Source: Chitinophaga sp. XS-30 (lineage in GTDB: Bacteria; Bacteroidota; Bacteroidia; Chitinophagales; Chitinophagaceae). From it: a stretch of 64,000 nucleotides of DNA. A program made the translations under genes and the position numbers. The notes beneath the pieces are model-generated. The model was not told the DNA's origin and searched no databases. It saw nothing but the letters and a program-made list of their open reading frames with translations. Below, piece by piece: positions 26,153-36,700 of the stretch. The DNA lies in NCBI RefSeq assembly GCF_008086345.1, contig NZ_CP043006.1, positions 3,532,032 through 3,596,031 of the forward strand, given 5' to 3'. The first letter of the stretch is position 1. Every line of letters begins with the position of its first letter.

Positions 26153-28747
26153 ATGAACCTGAAAATTTTACAGAGCACTGCCTGCTGCGCTATGCTGCTA
26201 TGCGGCGTTATGCAGGCTTCCGCGCAGGCGGACATTACGGACAACGGCGGTATCCTTACCGCGCAGTACAATAACACCAATGCGAACGAGAACTATCCCA
26301 GGGTGATAGACAACAGCGTGAGCACCAAGTATTTCACCGGCGGCCAAACCGCTTTATGGATCCGCTACCAGTCCGCTTACCCCGCCATCGTTAACCAGTA
26401 CACGCTTACCTCCGGGAATGATCATGCGGACCGTGACCCGAAGAACTGGACGCTGGAAGGCTCCAATGACGGCAGCAGCTGGACGGTGCTTAACACCCAG
26501 ACGAACCAGTTGTTCACCGCACGTTTGCAGACGCGCACCTTTCCCTTTTCCAATTCCGTGAGTTACCTGCACTACCGGCTGAATATCACCGGCAACAACG
26601 GCAGCGTGGATACCCAGCTGGCGGAATGGGAGCTTTGGGCCACGGGAGTGGCCACAGCACCGGATGATCTGTCCGCCACCGCTTTATCCGGCCAGCGGGT
26701 CAGCCTCAGCTGGACGGACAATTCTACCAATGAAACCGGTTTTGTGATCGAGCGCAGTATGGATGGTGTTGCGTTTCAGACTGCCGTGGTCACCGCAGCG
26801 AATGTGCAGCAGTACACGGACAGCAACCTCAGTGCGTCCGCGCCCTATATCTACCGTGTGAGGGCCCAGAATGCCGCAGGCACTTCCGCAGCCACCGCTT
26901 CCGCGAGCGTGATCACTACCGGCGCACCGGTGTTGGCAGATATCACCGATTTTACGGAAGGTGTGATCAGCGATCAACACAATACAACCGGCGGGGAGGG
27001 CATCGCAAAGCTTATCGACAACGATCTTTACAGCAAATACCTGGCGTGGGCCAGCACTACCTGGATGCGGTTTTACCTGCCCGCCGGTGCGGTGGTGAGC
27101 CAGTATGCCATCGTTTCGGGAAATGATGCGCCGGACCGCGACCCGAGGAACTGGACGTTCGAAGGTTCAACGGACGGCACGAGCTGGACAATGCTCAATA
27201 CCCAGACCGGGCATAAATTCACCGGCAGGCGGCAACGGCGGCTGTTCAGTTTCCCGAATACAAATTCGTACACCTATTACCGTTTGCGCGTGACCGCCAA
27301 CAGCGGCAGTTCCATCACACAACTGACAGAACTGGAATTGTTCGGTACAGGCAGCGGCACGCTCAATACCTCGGCTCCCGCAGCACCGTCCGGGTTCACG
27401 GCGCAGGCTGTATCCGGCAACCAGATCGTGCTGAACTGGACGGATAATGCTGTTAATGAAACGATTTACAAACTCGAAAGGTCAACAGACAGCCTGAACT
27501 GGAACTATTCCCGGGAGATCAAACCGCAGAATACCCGTTTCCATTCCCTGGAGCTTTCCCCCTTCACAACATATTACTATCGGCTGCGCGCGGAGAACGC
27601 CTACGGAAATTCAGCATATGCCCATGTAAAGGCCACCACGCCAACGAACGCTTCGCCCGCAACCTGGCAGGAACACTGGTTCCAGCATAACAAATTGCTG
27701 GATCGTGTGTATCAGGATGGCGAGATCAGTGTGTATTATGATGAAGCCGTCAGCCCCTCCATTACCTGGATGCAGGAGGATTTCTCCGGTGTATGGAGCT
27801 ATGTGAAGGAGAACTACGGCACCTTCAGCGATCCGACGCTTTACCTGATATTCCATGGCGCCACATACTCCGGTGGGCACCCGGCTACCGTATTCGGCGC
27901 AGACCATGATTACCGGAACGTTTCCGATGTAGGAGGGGTGTGGACGGACAGGAGCGGCTGGAACCTGGGCGCTACTACGCACGAGATCGGGCATGTGGTG
28001 GAATTTGCCGCGCATGGGGTGGATGGCTCTCCGGCCTTCGGTATATGGGGAGACAGCAAATGGGCCGAGATATTTGTGTATGATGTGTACAAACGCATGG
28101 GCTGGACGGCTGATGAACAATCCGCTTACACCGATTTTATGAATAATGTGGACGATTTTCCGAGAGCCGGCACCCAATGGTTCAAAAACTGGTTCTATCC
28201 CATCTACAGCCAGTCGGACAGCAGCGCCTGCCTCAACCGGTATTTTGTGTTGCTGGCGGAATATTTCCCCCAGCGTAACGGCAAGTATGAAAGAGCGCTG
28301 AACATGGGAGAGTTTGTACATTTTTGGAGCGGTGCGGCCAATTTCAATGTACAGCGGCATGCCGATACGGCCTTTGGCTGGACGGACCAGTTGGAAATGC
28401 AGTTCCGTCAGGCCCAGATCGATTTCCCCTTCACCTATCCCGAGCCGTCTTTTTTCAGCCCGATGCTGATGAAAGCGCCGGTACTGACCACGCCGGCGGA
28501 GCCTTCGATACGGCCCAATCCGGCTTCAGGCACAGTGTACTTCACCAGTCCAGATCCGGCACAGACGTATAACGTGGATATCTACTCCATGTCCGGTGCA
28601 AAAGTGGCGGCATCGCGGGTTTCCGGTACCAATGTGCCGGTGAGCGTAGCCGGTCTTCCGGATGGGGTGTATGTAGTAGCGGTGAGCGATGTGAAAGGAA
28701 AGATCGTGCGGAGGGAGAAGATCGTTGTGAGCAATTCCAGGAGATAG
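26153..28747 (+). CDS. T9SS-exported putative zinc metalloprotease with discoidin and FN3 domains
   Basis: 864 residues from ATG 26153, which opens a clear signal peptide ending ASAQ; an in-frame GTG at 26111 is unlikely. Order: F5/8C-like domain (about 27-160), fibronectin III (about 165-255), a second F5/8C-like domain (about 260-405), a second FN3 (about 415-500), a catalytic region with HEIGHVVEF at 610-618 and a possible third ligand in KWAEIFVYD, and a type IX secretion sorting domain at the C-terminus (PNPASGTVYF to KIVVSNSRR). The HEXXH motif points to a zinc peptidase; the family is unclear, with basic-secretory-protein-like or gluzincin relatives possible. It is probably secreted to degrade or bind extracellular material. 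Confidence 0.8.
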   Translation: MNLKILQSTACCAMLLCGVMQASAQADITDNGGILTAQYNNTNANENYPRVIDNSVSTKYFTGGQTALWIRYQSAYPAIVNQYTLTSGNDHADRDPKNWTLEGSNDGSSWTVLNTQTNQLFTARLQTRTFPFSNSVSYLHYRLNITGNNGSVDTQLAEWELWATGVATAPDDLSATALSGQRVSLSWTDNSTNETGFVIERSMDGVAFQTAVVTAANVQQYTDSNLSASAPYIYRVRAQNAAGTSAATASASVITTGAPVLADITDFTEGVISDQHNTTGGEGIAKLIDNDLYSKYLAWASTTWMRFYLPAGAVVSQYAIVSGNDAPDRDPRNWTFEGSTDGTSWTMLNTQTGHKFTGRRQRRLFSFPNTNSYTYYRLRVTANSGSSITQLTELELFGTGSGTLNTSAPAAPSGFTAQAVSGNQIVLNWTDNAVNETIYKLERSTDSLNWNYSREIKPQNTRFHSLELSPFTTYYYRLRAENAYGNSAYAHVKATTPTNASPATWQEHWFQHNKLLDRVYQDGEISVYYDEAVSPSITWMQEDFSGVWSYVKENYGTFSDPTLYLIFHGATYSGGHPATVFGADHDYRNVSDVGGVWTDRSGWNLGATTHEIGHVVEFAAHGVDGSPAFGIWGDSKWAEIFVYDVYKRMGWTADEQSAYTDFMNNVDDFPRAGTQWFKNWFYPIYSQSDSSACLNRYFVLLAEYFPQRNGKYERALNMGEFVHFWSGAANFNVQRHADTAFGWTDQLEMQFRQAQIDFPFTYPEPSFFSPMLMKAPVLTTPAEPSIRPNPASGTVYFTSPDPAQTYNVDIYSMSGAKVAASRVSGTNVPVSVAGLPDGVYVVAVSDVKGKIVRREKIVVSNSRR

Positions 28748-28921
28748 CGGGATGCAGGGTTTGGCACTGCCTGCTGAACTTTGGCCCCGCCTGCCAGACA
28801 ATGGTATGATACGCTGCAGATAAGAGGTTGCCGCAAAGCGGTCCGAAGGGCCTGAATGGCTATTTAGCCGGTCAGGTTGCAGGACATACGCTGGCGGCAG
28901 CCTTTTTTTGGCACATATACA

Positions 28922-30862
28922 TCAGCGTATAAGCGTTACCGTGCCCTGGCGGCTGAATCTCTTTCCGAGGTAATCCACACCCTGCACCATCCATACATAG
29001 GTGCCGGAACTGGCGGGCTGGCCGTTTACAGTGCCGTTCCAGGGAGTGGAGAGATCGGCCGTCTGGAAGACCTGCCGGCCCCAGCGGTCCCACACCCGGA
29101 GGAAGTCCAGTACCGGTACCCCGGCAGCGATGACCCTGAACAGATCGTTACGCCCGTCGTTATTGGGCGTGAAGGCATTGGGAACATAAAATTCAGGGCC
29201 AACATAGGCTTTGACAGCTATCATATCATCATCCCGGCATCCTTCGGGAGATGTCACCGTTACCTGGTACACCTGGTCTTTCTGCAATACAGCAACCGGG
29301 TCGGGGCTGTAAGGATCATTCAGGCCGATGGCCGGGAGCCAGGTATATTGGAGGTTTTCACCGGTTGCCTGCGCATGCAGCTGCAATGGCTGGCCTTTAG
29401 CTACTATGGTATCCCTGCCGGCATTCACCTCCAGGTCCACTACATCCACATCTACCGCTACAGGCGCTGCGGGGCAGCCGTCCGTGCTGATGGCATGCAG
29501 CCTGGCCGTATAGGTCCCGCCTGCGGCATAGGGATAACTGACCAGCCTGCTGCGGCTCGTGTCCCCGTTGCCGAGGGCCCAGTACCACTGTGAAATGGCG
29601 ATGCCCGGCGTAAGATTGTTCCCTTCCAGTTCCGTTGGATCGCCGATGCAGACGTTGATACCGGTTCCGCTGATCAGGGGTGTGGGAAAGAGGTCTATAG
29701 TACCCGTGCTGCCGGCGCTGCAACCTTCCTGCGTGGTCACCTGGAGAGAAACATCGTACCGGCCCGGTGCGGTATAGGGAATGAACGCATTTTGCGCGAG
29801 GGACACAGATCCATTGCCGAAATCCCATTCCCATCGGGCTTTGGTGCCCACATCTACCTGCGAAGCATCCCGTATCGTTAAAGGGTTGCCGGTGAGGCAG
29901 AATTCAGTTGGCCCGAAATCCACCACAGGGTAGGAGCCGATCGTCACCGGGGAGCGCATGGTATCGGAAATACAGCCGCTGTTGTCCTCGATCACCATTT
30001 TCACTTCATACACACCCGGAGCGGGATAAGTATGCGGAGGCGGCTGCACTGCCGTTGAGATGGTGCCATCCCCGAGGTCCCACCAGCGGCGGGTGATCAC
30101 GCCAAAAGAACTGGAATTGTCAGCAAAGCTTACCGGGGTGCCGTCACAGAGTATCTGTCCAGCGTTAAAGGCGAACTCCGGCCGCAGCGCTGCACAGAAC
30201 TGCTGCACATTGGTGGCCCCGCCGGTGGAACCGGCAAAACCCCAGTACACCATCGGATCGCCGCCAAAGATATCGTTGACCAGGTCTTTTGTAATGGAAA
30301 GCCTTGGCCGGTTATCCACGCTTACTTCCAGCAGATGGGTCACAGCGTTCCAGTTGATGCGGAAAAGATGCCACTGGCAATCCTCAATATTGCTTTGTCC
30401 CTCCGCAACCGTAACGGGACCGGCCAGGTTACCCGGACCAAGGTGGTCGGACAGGCCGTTCATTTGAATCGCCAGGTGGTCATATCCGGGATCGTTTTCG
30501 TCCCCGTTCATCCAGGTGTCTATCAGCACGCCGAGGGAAGGGGAGATGCCCTTGAAGCCCAGTCCCTGCCCGGATCCGCCGAGATTCGTTCCCTGGGTCT
30601 GGAGGATAAAGCCGATGCCATCCGCCCCGGTTTCGTCCTTGCAGCCCAGGTTTACTTCAAAAACGTAATTGAAAGACCGGGTGAGGTCGATCCTGTTCTT
30701 GTTCCAGACGGTGCCGCTGGCGTTGGTCACATCCTGCGTCAGCACATAACAGTTACAGGTACGCTGGGTAGCTGAGCCGTTCAGGATGTACGGCTGCTGT
30801 ATCTGTGCATGCGTGCGGGTATTAAGCAGAAATATGCCGATCAGGCATAGCAAATGTCTCAT
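28922..30862 (-). CDS. Secreted L-type lectin/PKD protein with type B T9SS domain
   Basis: 646 residues from ATG 30862, giving a signal peptide ending THAQ; frames upstream of it are not credible. An N-terminal bacterial L-type lectin-like domain (about 22-235, with GADGIGFILQ, LGVLIDTWMNGDENDPGYDH) is followed by three PKD-type domains (WWDLGDGTISTAVQPPPHTY, WEWDFGNGSVSLAQNA, WYWALGNGDTSRSRLVSY). A gliding-motility-associated C-terminal domain (YVPNAFTPNNDGRNDLFRV to GTVTLIR) targets it to the type IX secretion system. It likely acts as a surface adhesin or glycan-binding protein. It is monocistronic. Confidence 0.9.
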   Translation of the reverse strand: MRHLLCLIGIFLLNTRTHAQIQQPYILNGSATQRTCNCYVLTQDVTNASGTVWNKNRIDLTRSFNYVFEVNLGCKDETGADGIGFILQTQGTNLGGSGQGLGFKGISPSLGVLIDTWMNGDENDPGYDHLAIQMNGLSDHLGPGNLAGPVTVAEGQSNIEDCQWHLFRINWNAVTHLLEVSVDNRPRLSITKDLVNDIFGGDPMVYWGFAGSTGGATNVQQFCAALRPEFAFNAGQILCDGTPVSFADNSSSFGVITRRWWDLGDGTISTAVQPPPHTYPAPGVYEVKMVIEDNSGCISDTMRSPVTIGSYPVVDFGPTEFCLTGNPLTIRDASQVDVGTKARWEWDFGNGSVSLAQNAFIPYTAPGRYDVSLQVTTQEGCSAGSTGTIDLFPTPLISGTGINVCIGDPTELEGNNLTPGIAISQWYWALGNGDTSRSRLVSYPYAAGGTYTARLHAISTDGCPAAPVAVDVDVVDLEVNAGRDTIVAKGQPLQLHAQATGENLQYTWLPAIGLNDPYSPDPVAVLQKDQVYQVTVTSPEGCRDDDMIAVKAYVGPEFYVPNAFTPNNDGRNDLFRVIAAGVPVLDFLRVWDRWGRQVFQTADLSTPWNGTVNGQPASSGTYVWMVQGVDYLGKRFSRQGTVTLIR

Positions 30863-30905
30863 GTGGGCAGGCTGAAGGAACAATATAGAAAATCTGCGGC
30901 TATCG

Positions 30906-30934
30906 TTTGAATGTTTTTTTGTATCATATCTTTG
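30906..30934 (+). promoter_or_regulatory. Promoter of the DUF2071 gene
   Basis: TTTG at 30906-30909 and TATCTTTG at 30927-30934, 17 bases apart, fit the Bacteroidetes consensus. The start codon at 30955 is 20 bases further. Confidence 0.6.
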
Positions 30935-30954
30935 CTGAACAGCAATTGACAATT

Positions 30955-31665
30955 ATGAAAATACCGGTTATTGAAGGAGTGATCGACCGCAGGATACTGA
31001 TCAATTTTACAGTCGACCCATCCGCAGTACAAAAAATACTTCCCGCGCCCTTCCGGCCGAAGTTATATAAAGGACGGGCGATTGCCGGTATCTGTCTCAT
31101 TCGTCTGAAGAACATACGCCCTAAAGGGTTGCCACAGTTTACCGGGATATCCTCTGAGAATGGCGCGCACCGCATTGCGGTAACCTGGGAGGAAAACGGA
31201 GTGGAAAGGGAAGGGGTATATATTCCCCGGCGGGACACCAGTTCCCGCCTGAATGCATTTGCCGGTGGCCGCTTCTTTCCCGGACGGCATTATCTGGCAA
31301 AATTCGATGTGCGGGAAAACGGGGACCACTATCATGTTTCCTTTCGCAGCGAAGACGAAACCTTCATATCTGTTGACGGTAAACGAACAGACCAATTGAA
31401 TACAGACTCAATATTTGACGATCTTGCCGGCGTATCCCGTTTCTTTGAGAGAGGTAGCACCGGTTTTTCGCCTGACGGGCAAAAACTCGACGGGTTGCGG
31501 CTGCAAACCAGGGAATGGAAGGTAGAACCGCTTGCCATTACAAATGTGCAGTCCAGCTTTTTTGAAGACACGGAGATCTTCCCCGGGGGAACGGTGCAGT
31601 TTGATAACGCGCTGCTGATGCGAAATATCGCCCATGAATGGCATAGCGTGCAGGCGCCCTGCTAA
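30955..31665 (+). CDS. DUF2071 (YqjF-like) protein
   Basis: 236 residues from ATG 30955. Conserved DUF2071 features: the opening RRILINFTVDPSAVQKILPA, GRAIAGICLIRLKNIRPKGL, GVYIPRRDTSSRLNAFAGGR and the C-terminal FDNALLMRNIAHEW. The fold is related to acetoacetate decarboxylase, but the function is unknown. Its promoter overlaps the divergent lectin gene's upstream region. No terminator is obvious after it; ACCCGG and CCGGGT arms at about 31720-31748 form a weak inverted repeat. Confidence 0.85.
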   Translation: MKIPVIEGVIDRRILINFTVDPSAVQKILPAPFRPKLYKGRAIAGICLIRLKNIRPKGLPQFTGISSENGAHRIAVTWEENGVEREGVYIPRRDTSSRLNAFAGGRFFPGRHYLAKFDVRENGDHYHVSFRSEDETFISVDGKRTDQLNTDSIFDDLAGVSRFFERGSTGFSPDGQKLDGLRLQTREWKVEPLAITNVQSSFFEDTEIFPGGTVQFDNALLMRNIAHEWHSVQAPC

Positions 31666-31826
31666 TATTCCAAATTCCACCCCCACATTTGCATTTCCAA
31701 TATTTAAATGTACTTTAGACACCCGGAACACCCTCGTATATTACCGGGTAGTCACAAATTCCATGTCAGCAGATACTTACAGTATATATCTATGAGTGAA
31801 AGCGTTTATGAATAAATATTCCCGGT

Positions 31827-32462
31827 ATGAAGATTGACAAGACTTACCTGAATACTTTATGGCAAAGAGTTTCACAGGAAAATGACCAACGGTCGTTCGA
31901 AGAATTGTTTCATCTTTGCTACCAGCGGCTGGTCCGTTTTGCCGTGGAATATGTGCATAGCCACGAGTCCGCCGAGGAGATCGTATCAGATATCTTTCTC
32001 AGGCTTTGGGCGGGACGAAATACCTACCAGGACATTCTGCATATCGAAAAATACCTTTTCACCGCCGTCCGCAATCAATCCCTGAACTATCTCCGTAAAT
32101 TTTCCGCCTACCGCGTGGTAACCACGGATAACCCGGAACAACTCAATATCGCCTATTCTCACGATCCCTATAAAGCATCCGAATGGAAGGAATTGCTGTC
32201 CAGGTTGGATGAAGCAGTAGAAATGCTGCCGCCCAAACGGCGGAAGATATTCCGGCTTATCCGTGAGGATGGTTTCAAGCCCCGGGAAGTGGCGGAGATC
32301 ATGAACCTTTCGCACCGGACGGTGGAAACCCAACTGTTCAAAGCGGTGAAAACGCTCCATATCGTCCTCCAGCCATATTTATCAGCCCGGCAAAAGAACG
32401 CGCCCGCAGCCGTGGATACCACTGTTTTACTATCCCTGTTACTGGCTTCCCTCACGATTTGA
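31827..32462 (+). CDS. ECF RNA polymerase sigma factor of PUL 2
   Basis: 211 residues, of the Bacteroides-expansion ECF type. Region 2: RSFEELFHLCYQRLVRFAVE, SAEEIVSDIFLRLW. Region 4: LPPKRRKIFRLIREDGFKPR, EVAEIMNLSHRTVETQLFKA. A short C-terminal tail of hydrophobic residues (VLLSLLLASLTI) is common in this group. It is followed after 76 bases by its FecR partner, which is frameshifted here, so the regulation of this sigma factor may be altered. Confidence 0.92.
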   Translation: MKIDKTYLNTLWQRVSQENDQRSFEELFHLCYQRLVRFAVEYVHSHESAEEIVSDIFLRLWAGRNTYQDILHIEKYLFTAVRNQSLNYLRKFSAYRVVTTDNPEQLNIAYSHDPYKASEWKELLSRLDEAVEMLPPKRRKIFRLIREDGFKPREVAEIMNLSHRTVETQLFKAVKTLHIVLQPYLSARQKNAPAAVDTTVLLSLLLASLTI

Positions 32463-32538
32463 AATTTTTTTTCCGGAAGAGTACGTAAGATGATTCCTGT
32501 TTCGTGTCTTGGTATAAAAGAGAGCAAACGCAGCTTTT

Positions 32539-33599
32539 ATGCAAACGCACAAAGAACGCTATTTATGGCTGCTGTCCAGGAAACTCTCCGGTGAAATACT
32601 GGATGAGGAAAAGCAGGAACTGGATGCCCTGACCCGGGGAAACCCGCAACTCCGCAAGGAGGGCGAGGCCCTGCAGGTCTTCTGGGGGCATGGTGACGGC
32701 CATCCGGACGAAAACGAGACCCGCACCGCCTTTGACAAGCTCAAAGGAAGAATGGAGGCTATGGATACCAGCTTGTGGCCGGTGCAGGAAACCGGTGTCC
32801 GCCGCGTAAAACTGGTGGACACTCATGGCCCGCATGGCGGCGGCTTTGATCTTTTTTGTGGCAACCTATTATATCCTGGAAGCAACGGGCCTGCTGCCGG
32901 GACGGGAAGACGGGCTCCGGAGAATACAATATCCGCGGCACCCGTTCCCATATCAAACTGGCGGATGGTACCACCGTATGGCTGAATTCAGATAGCGAAC
33001 TGAAATATCCCCTCCGCTTTAAAGGCGATAAGCGGGAGGTCTATCTGAAAGGAGAAGCCTTTTTTGATGTGACCAAAGATGCGTCCCGCCCCTTTATTGT
33101 ACATACGGAACAGATGAATATCAATGTACTGGGCACCAGCTTCAATATCAAAGCCTATCCGGATGACAGTACCAGTGAAACCACACTGATATCGGGAGAA
33201 GTGGAAGTACAGCTGAAGAACAGACCGGAAAAAAAGATCAGGCTGCGGCCCGCGGAAAAACTGGTCGTGACCAACGGCGTGGATTCCCTGCAGCAACTGT
33301 CCGACAGAACAACACCGGCGATCATCAAACCAATATACTTTTCAAAGGAAGACAGCGCCATTGTAGAAACGGCCTGGATAGACAACAAGCTGATCTTCCA
33401 GGATGAGTCCTTTGCCAGCCTTGCATCCCGCATGGAACGCTGGTACAATGTGTCTATCCGCTTCGAGAACACAACCATTCAACAGCAACGGTTTACCGGC
33501 ATCTTTTCCAAAGAGCCGCTGGAACAGGCGCTGGAAGCCTTGCGGCTGACGGAACATTTCAATTACAAAATAGCAGACGATACCGTAATCATTTATTAA
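32539..33599 (+). pseudogene. FecR-family anti-sigma factor broken by two frameshifts (PUL 2)
   Basis: Three frames are needed to read one FecR protein. Frame A (from ATG 32539) gives the sigma-binding part up to about 32808 (KLKGRMEAMDTSLWPVQETG). Frame B (about 32810-32910) gives the membrane helix WWTLMARMAAALIFFVATYY. Frame C (about 32915-33599) gives the periplasmic FecR domain (GTRSHIKLADGTTVWLNSDS) and the DUF4974 end (TEHFNYKIADDTVIIY). Each change corresponds to one extra base, the first most simply in the AAAA run at 32808-32811, the second near GGGCTCC at about 32909-32916. Either the gene is truly inactive or both are sequencing indels. As read, only a soluble sigma-binding fragment of up to 148 residues would be made. 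Confidence 0.88.
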
Positions 33600-33641
33600 G
33601 CGATCACCAAAATCAGTAGCCTATAGAAATAGGAATAAAAA

Positions 33642-33670
33642 AACGGGAAATGTTGAAGCCATTCCCCGTT
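33642..33670 (-). terminator. Hairpin before susC of PUL 2, oriented to stop antisense transcripts
   Basis: AACGGGAAATG and CATTCCCCGTT pair with one mismatch. The run of T lies on the reverse-strand side (forward strand AAAAAAA at 33637-33643), so it would terminate reverse-strand transcripts, although no reverse gene is nearby. On the forward strand it may act as an mRNA stem between fecR and susC. Confidence 0.45.
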
Positions 33671-33746
33671 CCATTAGCCTAATGGAAAGCAGTCTCTGTT
33701 GAGGGATGGCTGTTTCCGATTATTAACAACTAATTCTACACAAGTT

Positions 33747-36700
33747 ATGAAAAAAAAGCATTTAGTGCGTGCTTGCAGTCCACCGCATGCGCTAATAAAG
33801 GTACTCGTGATTATGAAACTAGCCTTTTGCCTTCTCTTGTTATCTTTTTTACATGTTTCCGGGTCGGTTCATTCGCAGGACAAGGTTTCCCTTGACCTGC
33901 AGTCCGCAGACCTGAGAAAAGTGCTGCTGATGATCGAAGCACAGACCAAATATCATTTCATCTTCAGCGAACGAAAGCTCAGGACCGATAAAAAGATCGA
34001 CCTGAATGTAAAGGATGAAACGGTATTTAAGGTGCTGGAAACTGTGCTGCCGCTCGCCAATCTGCAATACAAGCTGCTGGATGGCAACCTGATCGCCATT
34101 ACTACCAAAGGAGAGGAGGGAGCGGTGCAGATGAAAAGGGATGTGCGGGGCACCGTCACCGATACCACGGGCATGCCGCTGCCGGGCGTGACGATTTCCG
34201 TTAAAAGCACGCCCAGCATTGGTACCACTACCGATCTGAACGGCAAGTATGTGCTGGATATCCCCGATGATGCCACCGTGCTGGTGTTCAGCATGATCGG
34301 CTACGATCGCCAGGAAATACCGATCAGCGGCCGGGAAGTCATCAATGTACAGCTTGCGATAGCCTCCAATCAGCTGGAGGAAACCGTGATCGTAGGTTTC
34401 GGCACGCAGAAAAAGAAAGAAGTGGTAGGCGCCATTACCACCATCAACCCCAAAGAACTGAAAGTTCCGTCCAGCAACCTCACGACCGCCCTTGCCGGCC
34501 GTCTGGCCGGTGTGATCGCTTATCAACGCAGCGGAGAGCCTGGTGCGGACAATGCGGACTTCTTCATTCGCGGGGTGACCACCTTTGGATACAAACAGGA
34601 CCCCCTGATCCTCATAGACGGCATCGAAACCACCACTACGGACCTTTCCCGCATGCAGGTGGACGATATTGCCAGCTTCTCCATCCTGAAAGATGCCACC
34701 TCCACCGCCCTGTACGGCGCCAGGGGCGCCAACGGTGTGATCCTCATCACCACCAAGGAAGGTGTGGAAGGCAAGGCCCGGATCTCCGTAAGGCTGGAAA
34801 ATTCCAATTCCACCCCTACCAGGAATGTAGAACTGGCTGACCCCGTGACCTATATGCGCCTCGGCAACGAAGCTGTGCTGACCCGCGACCCGCTCGGTCA
34901 GCTGCCGTATTCCGAAGCCAAGATCGATAACACGATCGCCGGCACAAATCCTTACGTTTTTCCTGCAACCGATTGGCGGAAAGAGCTCTTCCGGGAATCT
35001 ACCATGAACCAGCGCGCCAACTTCAACGTCAGCGGCGGTGGTAAAGTAGCCCGTTATTACCTGGCGGCTACCATGAACCGCGATAATGGCATGCTGAAAG
35101 TGGACAAACGCAACAACTTCAACAACAACATCAAGCTGAATACCTACTCCATGCGCTCCAACGTCAACATCAACCTGACAAAAAGCACAGAAGTAGGCAT
35201 CCGCCTGTCCGGCACCTTCGATGATTACAATGGACCGCTGGCCGGTGGCGCCACCATGTACAAAAGAGTGATCCAGTCCAATCCCGTGCTGTTCCCCGCG
35301 TATTATCCGATAGACGATGAACATGCCTATGTGCAGCATATCATGTTCGGCAACTACGGAGATGGTAATTACATCAATCCCTATGCGGACATGGTGAGAG
35401 GATACAAGGAATACACGCGCTCCAAGCTGCTGGCACAGTTTGAGCTGAAGCAGAACCTGTCCTTTATCACGGAAGGGCTTTCCTTCCACGCCCTGTTCAA
35501 CACCGCCCGCACCACCTATTTTGATGTGCAGCGTTTTTACAATCCCTTCTGGTATGCGTTGGGGAACTACGACAAGTACACGGACAAGTATAATCTCTCC
35601 ATGCTGAACCCCAATACCGGCACGGAGTATCTTAATTATGGCGAAGGGCCGAAGGAGATCAGCGCTACCACGTATCTGCAAACGACAGCCAACTATAACC
35701 GTACTTTTAACGACAAGCATAACGTAAGCGGCATGCTGGTATTTCTCATGAATAACCAGGTGATGGCCAATGCGGGTTCTCTCCAGCTTTCGCTGCCCAG
35801 GCGGAACATCGGCGTATCAGGCCGCCTTACCTATGGATATGACAGCCGTTATTTCTTTGAATACGATTTCGGGTACAACGGATCGGAGCGTTTTTACGAA
35901 AGCAATCGTTTCGGGTTCTTCCCTTCCATAGGCGCAGCCTGGATGGTATCCAACGAACCTTTCTTTAAACCCCTCACCAAAGTGGTCAGCAACCTGAAGC
36001 TGCGCTACACTTACGGCCTGGTGGGGAATGATGCGATCGGCGACCCGAATGCCCGCTTCCTCTATCTTGCCGATGTAAATATGAATGACGGCAGCCGCGG
36101 TTTTTCCTTCGGAACGGACTACGCCTATTCGCGCCCCGGCGTTTTCATCAATCGCTACGGCAATAATGACATTACCTGGGAAACAGCCACCAAGACCAAC
36201 TATGGCATCGAGGTCGGCCTGTTCAACAAGATCAATATCCTGCTGGATATCTATACCGAAAAGAGAAGGAACATCCTGATGACCCGCGCGGACATTCCCA
36301 TAACCATGGGCCTGCTGAGCAATGCGGACATACAGGCGAATATCGGTGAAGCCAGCGGCAAGGGCTTTGACCTTTCCGTTGATTACAGCCACAGCTTCAA
36401 TGCGGATTGGTGGATGCAGGCGAGAGGTAATTTCACCTATGCCACCAGCAAGTTCGATGTAGTGGAGGAACCGGACTACGTGGAAAAATATCTTTCCAGG
36501 GTAGGTTACCCGCTTTCACAGCAACGCGGATATATCGCGGAACGCTTGTTTGCTGATGATGCTGAAGTGATCAATTCCCCGCTGCAAAGCTTCGGTGAAT
36601 ATGGTGCTGGTGATATCAAATATCATGATGTGAACGGAGACGGGCAGATCACTACCCGGGATATGGTACCTATCGGTTATCCTACCCGGCCGGAGATCGT

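Noticed and set aside
33849..35720. A 623-codon open frame antisense to susC of PUL 2
   Set aside because: It runs opposite a certain SusC gene and its composition (Gly, Val, His rich, no domains) is typical of an antisense shadow.
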